A stretch of DNA of 6,506 nucleotides from assembly GCA_903823545.1 (NCBI GenBank), contig CAIJTL010000339.1:1-6506 (forward strand). Reading direction: 5' to 3'. The notes beneath the pieces were generated by a model that was given only the letters and a program-made list of their open reading frames with translations, had not been told where the DNA came from and did no database searches. This document shows positions 1 to 4,268 of this stretch, piece after piece. Within the stretch, counting starts at the first letter, position 1, and each line of letters begins with the position of its first letter. Source of the stretch: an uncultured Planctomycetaceae bacterium (lineage in GTDB: Bacteria; Planctomycetota; Planctomycetia; Planctomycetales; Planctomycetaceae). The position numbers and the translations under genes are program-made.

Positions 1-876
1 CGAAGGGGGCTGATTCAGGATTTCCAGAAGGTCGCGCCCCACATAGAGCAGCAGCGACAGATCAACTCGGCCAGGAACTGCGTTTTGTTCCAGCCAAGGA
101 ATTGAGTTTTCCAATTGGGCCTTTGAGCGACTGACGAACTCGTTCCAACCAACGTGATCTTGGCTGTTCTTCTGACGTTGTTGCCACTCGTGATAGATCG
201 CGACGTAGTTTGTTGAGAGATCACGTCGTTGGCTTGGCCAAAGCCACCAAGTAGCGAGCAATAGTAGTGGCGAGACAGCAACCATCGAAATTGTTAGCCA
301 GTTTCGACTGCGACGATGCTGAGCGGCCTTAAGCTGCGGAGCGACAAATTGACGAACAACTGGCGGGCGAGAGGGGGGGACTGAGACAATAGGCTCTCGC
401 TGAACTGGCAACTCTGGAATCAACTCAACCACATTTGGAACTGCGGTGACTAGGTGCGGCGTTACTTCGGGTTCTGCAAACAGCTCAAAAACATTTTTGC
501 GGCTCGCTGTGGCGTCAGTCTTTGTCTCAACGACTTCCGCTTTTTCTTCGATCTCACGTTCGGCTGGAGGACGAGTTTTGGTAGATGCTGGCAAAGCCGC
601 TCGGCGATCCGGCCGTGCATTGAACATGTCAGCGAAGGTGCTTGTTGACGGAGGCGATGTTGAAGAATCTGCCTGCGAACGTACTACCGAAGAGGTATCA
701 AACAAGCCTGAAACGCACTCGGCCGGCAGCCACTCACCGTCACTTCCCGCGCGAACGCGATCACGTCCTAACAACGCTCCCGTTCGAGCCATTTCGAACA
801 ATGCATCTTCGGGCATAGGACCAAGCAACGCACCGAAATCGGTTTGGACATACCAATGATTGAGAGTAGCAGACAT
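1..876 (-). CDS. GYF_2 (DUF4339)-type single-pass membrane protein, C-terminus cut by window edge
   Basis: The frame is open from an ATG at 876 to base 1 (292 codons, no stop), so the C-terminus is missing. Residues 7-52 resemble the GYF_2/DUF4339 module: WYV near the start, GALLGPM, then GEWLPA after a short helix. In that family this is a presumed protein-interaction fold, often at the N-terminus of bacterial membrane proteins. Residues about 60-190 are a Ser/Pro/Glu-rich linker. A hydrophobic segment at about 193-213 (LTISMV to WWLWP) follows a basic QHRRSRN stretch, suggesting the N-terminus is cytoplasmic. The remainder (about 215-292) is an extracytoplasmic, probably helical region with several Trp residues that I cannot assign. 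There is no clear Shine-Dalgarno sequence before the ATG. The start is preferred because it places the GYF motif at the extreme N-terminus, as is usual. The partners and function are unknown. Confidence 0.85.
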   Translation of the reverse strand, partial: MSATLNHWYVQTDFGALLGPMPEDALFEMARTGALLGRDRVRAGSDGEWLPAECVSGLFDTSSVVRSQADSSTSPPSTSTFADMFNARPDRRAALPASTKTRPPAEREIEEKAEVVETKTDATASRKNVFELFAEPEVTPHLVTAVPNVVELIPELPVQREPIVSVPPSRPPVVRQFVAPQLKAAQHRRSRNWLTISMVAVSPLLLLATWWLWPSQRRDLSTNYVAIYHEWQQRQKNSQDHVGWNEFVSRSKAQLENSIPWLEQNAVPGRVDLSLLLYVGRDLLEILNQPPS

Positions 877-995
877 AACTCATCAGAACGCAAGTGAGCG
901 TGTTTCATCAACAAGAATTGTGAGTTCGAGGGAGACGACAAACGAAGCATATGCGTTGTTTGCCTGAATGTCTCACTGGTTTTCAGTTGAGAAGT

Positions 996-1025
996 TGACT
1001 CTGCCCAACGTGATTGCCAGAGTCA
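996..1025. repeat. Inverted repeat, possible operator
   Basis: TGACTCTG (996-1003) and CAGAGTCA (1018-1025) are perfect reverse complements separated by 14 bp. The half-site centres are about 22 bp apart, roughly two helical turns, which suits a dimeric DNA-binding protein. The repeat ends 41 bp before the lipoprotein start codon and overlaps the only -35-like hexamer in the region. It has no T-run, so it does not look like a terminator. An 8-bp match can arise by chance, so the role is tentative. Confidence 0.3.
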
Positions 1026-1056
1026 TTGCAGAACGATCGTCTGAGATTTCATTGTT

Positions 1057-1060
1057 GGAG
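1057..1060 (+). promoter_or_regulatory. Ribosome binding site (GGAG) for the lipoprotein gene
   Basis: GGAG sits 6 nt upstream of the ATG at 1067. It decides the start: the longer in-frame start at 968 would place extra polar residues before the signal peptide, whereas 1067 gives a standard lipoprotein leader. Confidence 0.65.
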
Positions 1061-1066
1061 AAGTCG

Positions 1067-1495
1067 ATGAGCGTCCACTCAACACGCTTCTATTTCATGT
1101 TACTACTGGCCATGACGCTGGGATGTGGCAAGCAACCCAGCGCTTACGTGGTTCATGGAATGGTTGTGTTTCCAGACGGTCGACCGCTGAGTAAAGGGAC
1201 GGTCGAATTTGAAGCGGTTGGTCAGAAAAAGCCGATCACCGCTTCGGGTGAAATCGCATCTGATGGGACATTTGAGCTTGGAACCTTTCAAGCCAAAGAT
1301 GGAGCGGTCGCTGGCGAGCATCGAGTTGCTGTCATCGCGGACTACGAAATAGGAACGGGAGTCGAACGTCCTGGAGAGCTTCCGCCGCCGCAATTGCATG
1401 CCAAGTTTCGCTCGTTCAAAACGTCCGGTTTGACGTTCAACGTGAAACCGCGAATGAACAACATCTTGATCGAGGTCGAATACGCCGCGCAATGA
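1067..1495 (+). CDS. Small lipoprotein, carboxypeptidase-regulatory-like / transthyretin-like fold
   Basis: The product is 142 residues. Residues 1-20 form a lipoprotein signal: Arg7, the hydrophobic FYFMLLLAM stretch, then TLGC with Cys20 as the probable lipidated residue. Position -3 of the lipobox is Thr rather than the usual Leu, so the box is slightly weak. The mature part follows the pattern of the small beta-sandwich lipoproteins very common in Planctomycetes: HGMVVFPDGRPLSKGTVEFE, then SDGTFELGTF, then DGAVAGEHRVAV and a C-terminal strand ILIEVEY. Such proteins are presumed periplasmic or surface-anchored, but their molecular role is not established. A GGAG ribosome binding site precedes the start. 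The gene converges on the DUF1559 gene with a 54-bp gap. In planctomycetes these two gene types are often neighbours, usually in the same orientation. Confidence 0.85.
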   Translation: MSVHSTRFYFMLLLAMTLGCGKQPSAYVVHGMVVFPDGRPLSKGTVEFEAVGQKKPITASGEIASDGTFELGTFQAKDGAVAGEHRVAVIADYEIGTGVERPGELPPPQLHAKFRSFKTSGLTFNVKPRMNNILIEVEYAAQ

Positions 1496-1549
1496 TGCCG
1501 ATTCAACACGGTACTTTCTTCTTGCGATAGTCCGCTCCGTGGGCTGCAA
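1496..1549. other. Convergent intergenic spacer
   Basis: This 54-bp gap lies between the stop codons of the lipoprotein gene and the DUF1559 gene. The only pairing seen is a 5-bp CACGG/CCGTG match (1507-1511 with 1537-1541), and there is no T-run. I see no convincing terminator. Confidence 0.4.
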
Positions 1550-2509
1550 TCAATATTCATTCACGACTTCGCGGTCGTTGCGAGCGGTCAGGCGTCCTAG
1601 CAGATCTGTCGCAATTAGGACGTTGATGGACCGGACGCTGCCGTCTCCCATCACGAAGTTGCAAACACCGTCGTGATCGCTTCCGAAGTTGTCTCGATAG
1701 ACATCGGTCGGCGACTTGGCCAGCGGGTATCCGGGCCCGCCACAGCGAGAAAAGTTCCCAGGATGATCGCCGTTGTAGACCGCGCCATCTTCCTGAGCGA
1801 TCCCGTACCGAGACGGTCGAACGTGCTTTTCGCCGACCAAGATTGTGGTACTCGTCCCATCGACCAGATCCTTAAACGATGTGCGACTCTTCCAGGTCAA
1901 CAACTTGGCTCCTGGCGGAGCGTACCAGCCGACAGGGACTGTTGGCGGATCGGTCGTCGCGTCCCCCATGATCATGGCACCGTTGGAGGTGATCCAATTC
2001 CAAACGCCCGGCGGACCGTAACCTGCCGAGGAAGCGTAGTCGCTGACCGTACCAGAAACGTGCCCACTGGTTTCTAGCGGTGACAAGATGTCATCGTTGG
2101 CGATGCTATTCATCGGACCGCGTCTGGTCGGGCAATAGAAAGGCGAAATTGGTGTCAGACGAGCGCTGTCCGGCTGGTAGTAATACTTGAGTTTCGGATC
2201 CCAATTCTTGAAGAGGTTGACGCTTTCCAAATGCGGCAAAATCAAGAACGCCCAGCTTGTGTAATGATCGTAGTTTCGTGACGGAGGGAGTTCATTGCGC
2301 TGTTCGTGGAAGTTCTGAATCGCCAAGCCAATCTGCTTGAGATTATTTCTACACTGAGTCATCCGCGCCGCTTCTCGCGACTTCTGGACGGCTGGCAACA
2401 GCAGAGCGACGAGCATTCCGATGATGGCAATCACCACCAGCAATTCGATCAAAGTGAACCCGCCGCGATCACGGCGTCGGACTTCGTGTCGTTTTTGCGT
2501 GGGAGTCAT
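1550..2509 (-). CDS. DUF1559 family protein with prepilin-type N-terminal cleavage/methylation domain
   Basis: The product is 319 residues, a normal length for planctomycete DUF1559 (SBP_bac_10) proteins. A basic leader (RRRDRGG) is followed by [13 protein letters not shown]. Cleavage is expected between Gly17 and Phe18, with Glu22 at pilin position +5. The long hydrophobic helix ends in [15 protein letters not shown], then [18 protein letters not shown], the family signature. Other family hallmarks are FYCPTRR (124-130), LVGEKHV (224-230), and the C-terminal HDG...[12 protein letters not shown] block (279-295). The protein is expected to be membrane-inserted through the pilin helix, with a globular extracytoplasmic domain. 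These proteins occur in many paralogues per planctomycete genome and their function is not settled. The ATG at 2509 is chosen because it gives a short basic leader. A TTG at 2569 would extend it by 20 residues without benefit. Only a weak purine-rich AAAGAGA precedes the ATG. Confidence 0.95.
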   Translation of the reverse strand: MTPTQKRHEVRRRDRGGFTLIELLVVIAIIGMLVALLLPAVQKSREAARMTQCRNNLKQIGLAIQNFHEQRNELPPSRNYDHYTSWAFLILPHLESVNLFKNWDPKLKYYYQPDSARLTPISPFYCPTRRGPMNSIANDDILSPLETSGHVSGTVSDYASSAGYGPPGVWNWITSNGAMIMGDATTDPPTVPVGWYAPPGAKLLTWKSRTSFKDLVDGTSTTILVGEKHVRPSRYGIAQEDGAVYNGDHPGNFSRCGGPGYPLAKSPTDVYRDNFGSDHDGVCNFVMGDGSVRSINVLIATDLLGRLTARNDREVVNEY

Positions 2510-2956
2510 CGCAGTCTCTTTCACAACGGCTAGGTTGTTAATCGGTGAAATTGAAAGTCGCCCCGCCAAAGTCCGTCGAGCGAAATCCTATCGGCAGTCG
2601 CATTCATACACGAGCGGTTTTTGAAACAACGCCCTCTATCTGGCCTCTCTGAAGAACGTTCGATCGTGCGAAAAATCGCCACCCACTTTCAACGGCTTCC
2701 CAAATATCTCGAAAACGAAAAGTAAAAGTCCTTTCCGCCTGATGTTAAAAGCCGAACCTTTCCCGCAGTGTGCGGAGATCGCAGAGGAGACCGAACTCCC
2801 GTTCTCTTCAATCCTTGCGACCCCTACACCTCTGCGGGAAACATCCTCTTGGCGAACGGGGACGCGTCCAACGGCTAACCACTTCGAAACGGATAAGTCA
2901 CCGTCATGATTGCTTCGGTTCGGCATCAGCCATCCTGGGTTTTCGCGGTTGATGTT
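2510..2956. other. 447-bp gene-free region between DUF1559 gene and zinc-ribbon gene
   Basis: I see no supportable gene here. A 96-codon minus-strand frame (2636-2926) has composition unlike a protein, spans an imperfect palindrome, and matches no family I know. The region must hold the promoter of the DUF1559 gene (transcribed leftward), but no clear -35/-10 pair was found. Its main structural feature is the imperfect hairpin at 2759-2841, described separately. Confidence 0.5.
2759..2841. repeat. Imperfect palindrome / long hairpin
   Basis: TTTCCCGCAG (2759-2768) and CTGCGGGAAA (2832-2841) are perfect inverted copies. Pairing continues inward with one bulge at 2831: about 2770-2787 pairs with 2812-2829, including the exact TCGCA (2779-2783) with TGCGA (2816-2820). 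Most mispaired positions in the inner stem are A-C or G-T, meaning transitions in one arm. The loop is about 24 nt. The element lies in non-coding DNA, 115 bp below the stop codon of the zinc-ribbon gene. It could be a dispersed intergenic palindrome or a structured 3' element. There is no clear T-run, so a standard intrinsic terminator is unlikely. Confidence 0.55.
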
Positions 2957-4039
2957 TCAATTCAGTTTTGGGGTTTCTTCGATCTTGGTTGGTACTAACT
3001 CAATCTGCCCGTTGCCAATTCGCCGCTCCAAACCGACCTGCTTGAGTACCGCATCGAAAATCTCACCGACCGTTGTTTGTTGCTGCTTGAGCGATACTGA
3101 CTTTTGCAATTGCTTGTCGTCTACGGTTTCCAAGTCCCAGACGATGGGGACTCCAGCGAGGTCTTCGAGGACATCGAGCAACTTGATGAATGGGACGGGC
3201 TTAGATTGATCGAAGCGGGCCACCTTTTGATTCAGCCTCGCATTGATCGTTTCCTCTGAGGTTTTTGGAGGAGCCTTGGGTGCTGGCTCAATGACAGGCT
3301 CAACCGGCAAGTTGTTTGCGTCTGGCCTTGGTCTATCTGCCTTGATTTCACTGAGCGTCGGATCGTCGCCCGGTTTCGGGATAGCGTTATCAGCTTGCTT
3401 GGGCTTTTCGTCAGGCTTCACAGGTGGAAGTGTCGCGTCCGGTTCAACGAGTTCGATTCGCTCAATCGTTTTGTTGGCGACAACATCGTTCGATGATTTC
3501 GTCTGATCGGTCTGGTCGGATGGCTCTAAATTGGAATCCGTCCGTTCTTGTTTTTGTGAACTTCGCCGATCGTTCGAGTTCGTGGTTGGGGAGGCATCGT
3601 TTGACTGATCGCCAACTATCTGAACGATCTTTGAGGCGGGTGCATCACCACCAGAATGAATGACCGCGAACAGGACGATCGCAAACAAAGCCGCAACGCT
3701 CCAGCCAAGTAATGCAGGTCGGCGGCTCAATGTGTCCAAGACATTGTTTTGCGGCGGCAGGTGTATGCCCAAGCTCGGCGGAGTTGCGACGGGCAATGTG
3801 GCAACTGTTCTTTTCCCCGTCGATTGCGATTTGCCAGGCGATGGAGGTTTCAATGATCGTCGCGTTTCCGTTTTTTGGGGAACGGTCACTCGCGCTGAAA
3901 CACCATCGTGACCGCGAGGTTCGATGAGCAGCATCGCGGCGCAGTCAGGACACGCAAATGTTCGGCCAACGAACATCGCGCGGTTCTCAAGCCGCAGTGG
4001 AGACTGGCATGTCGGACATTGAAATTGGACGGCGGCCAT
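2957..4039 (-). CDS. Zinc-ribbon single-pass membrane protein with C-terminal STN/secretin-short-domain-like module
   Basis: The product is 360 residues. The N-terminus carries a two-knuckle zinc ribbon, Cys8-x2-Cys11 and Cys30-x2-Cys33, typical of planctomycete proteins that begin with CPxC motifs. A basic, Ser/Pro-rich stretch leads to one transmembrane helix at about 110-128 (LGWSVAALFAIVLFAVIH). SRRP before the helix predicts a cytoplasmic N-terminus. Residues about 130-258 are a Pro/Asp/Lys/Ser-rich, probably disordered linker. Residues about 265-350 form a small alpha/beta module: PFIKLLDVLEDLAGVPIVWD, then VSLKQQQTTVGEIFDAVLKQVGL and a final strand QIELVPT. Its pattern resembles STN / secretin N-terminal short domains, which in known systems sit in the periplasm and bind partner proteins. 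No TonB box or secretin barrel is present. The ATG at 4039 places the ribbon at residue 8, and no Shine-Dalgarno sequence is seen. The function is unknown. Confidence 0.85.
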   Translation of the reverse strand: MAAVQFQCPTCQSPLRLENRAMFVGRTFACPDCAAMLLIEPRGHDGVSARVTVPQKTETRRSLKPPSPGKSQSTGKRTVATLPVATPPSLGIHLPPQNNVLDTLSRRPALLGWSVAALFAIVLFAVIHSGGDAPASKIVQIVGDQSNDASPTTNSNDRRSSQKQERTDSNLEPSDQTDQTKSSNDVVANKTIERIELVEPDATLPPVKPDEKPKQADNAIPKPGDDPTLSEIKADRPRPDANNLPVEPVIEPAPKAPPKTSEETINARLNQKVARFDQSKPVPFIKLLDVLEDLAGVPIVWDLETVDDKQLQKSVSLKQQQTTVGEIFDAVLKQVGLERRIGNGQIELVPTKIEETPKLN

Positions 4040-4268
4040 GGTGAGGAATCCGACTGCCAGTCATCGGGAATTTATTGTTGTCGCAATCTTTACTGACTCA
4101 AGCTGAGAGGGATCAGCCCACGGAACACACGGAATGACACGGAAAAAACACAGCAACTATGGCGATCTTTGTTGCGATCTCGGTTCATCGAGTCACAAAC
4201 GCCGACATGATTTCCTTCCACGTCTTTTTGTGTGTTCCGTGGGCAATATCGAAGTGGTTTCGGTTGAG
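4040..4268. other. Intergenic region carrying a foldback element
   Basis: These 229 bp separate two minus-strand genes. More than half is occupied by the 129-bp palindrome at 4116-4244. The remaining bases between the element and the zinc-ribbon ATG (4040-4115) should hold that gene's promoter if it is not read through from the upstream gene. They are AT-richer near 4066-4092 but offer no strong promoter match. Confidence 0.5.
4116..4244. repeat. 129-bp foldback (MITE-like) element with 15-bp perfect terminal inverted repeats
   Basis: The ends GCCCACGGAACACAC (4116-4130) and GTGTGTTCCGTGGGC (4230-4244) are perfect inverted copies. The arms extend imperfectly to about 37 nt each (4116-4152 against 4208-4244), matching at about 28 of 37 positions. 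Further inside, GGCG...TTTGT (4161-4172, with a 3-nt bulge) pairs with ACAAACGCC (4195-4203) about the same centre, so nearly the whole element can fold back. The left arm also holds three direct copies of CACGGAA, starting at 4119, 4128 and 4138. The element carries no coding capacity, and no target-site duplication is evident. It begins 24 bp after the stop codon of the upstream gene. It may be a non-autonomous mobile or dispersed intergenic repeat, or a transcript-end structure. Confidence 0.65.

Larger units (their letters stand above)
877..1066. other. Divergent intergenic region
   Basis: These 190 bp separate the minus-strand GYF_2 gene from the plus-strand lipoprotein gene, so promoters for both should lie here. 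I could not identify a convincing -35/-10 pair in either direction. TTGACT at 995-1000 resembles a -35 box, but nothing like TATAAT lies at a suitable distance. An in-frame ATG at 968 would add 33 residues to the lipoprotein, but those residues precede its signal peptide, so this stretch is treated as non-coding. Confidence 0.5.

Noticed and set aside
446..859. 137-codon plus-strand open frame
   Set aside because: It lies entirely opposite the linker and GYF_2 region of the left-edge gene, is Ser/Arg/Ala-rich without any domain, and the minus-strand frame gives a recognisable protein.
968..1066. Longer N-terminus for the lipoprotein from the ATG at 968
   Set aside because: It would bury the signal peptide behind 33 polar residues, while the ATG at 1067 has a GGAG at ideal spacing.
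1103..1549. 148-codon minus-strand open frame over the lipoprotein gene
   Set aside because: It is antisense to a gene with a ribosome binding site, lipobox and family motifs, and its own translation is Arg/Ser-rich and featureless.
2636..2926. 96-codon minus-strand open frame in the largest gene-free region
   Set aside because: It runs across an imperfect palindrome, lacks a ribosome binding site, has no recognisable domain or hydrophobic pattern, and is of a length expected by chance at this base composition.
4071..4101. Possible promoter for the zinc-ribbon gene: TTGAGT-like -35 (4096-4101) and AATAAA-like -10 (4071-4076) on the minus strand
   Set aside because: Each box matches only 4 of 6 consensus positions and the 19-bp spacing is unfavourable, so the match is not better than chance in AT-richer DNA.
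4116..4244. The foldback as a standard intrinsic terminator for the upstream minus-strand gene
   Set aside because: The loop between the perfect arms is 99 nt and no T-run follows the stem on the minus strand, unlike a compact intrinsic terminator.
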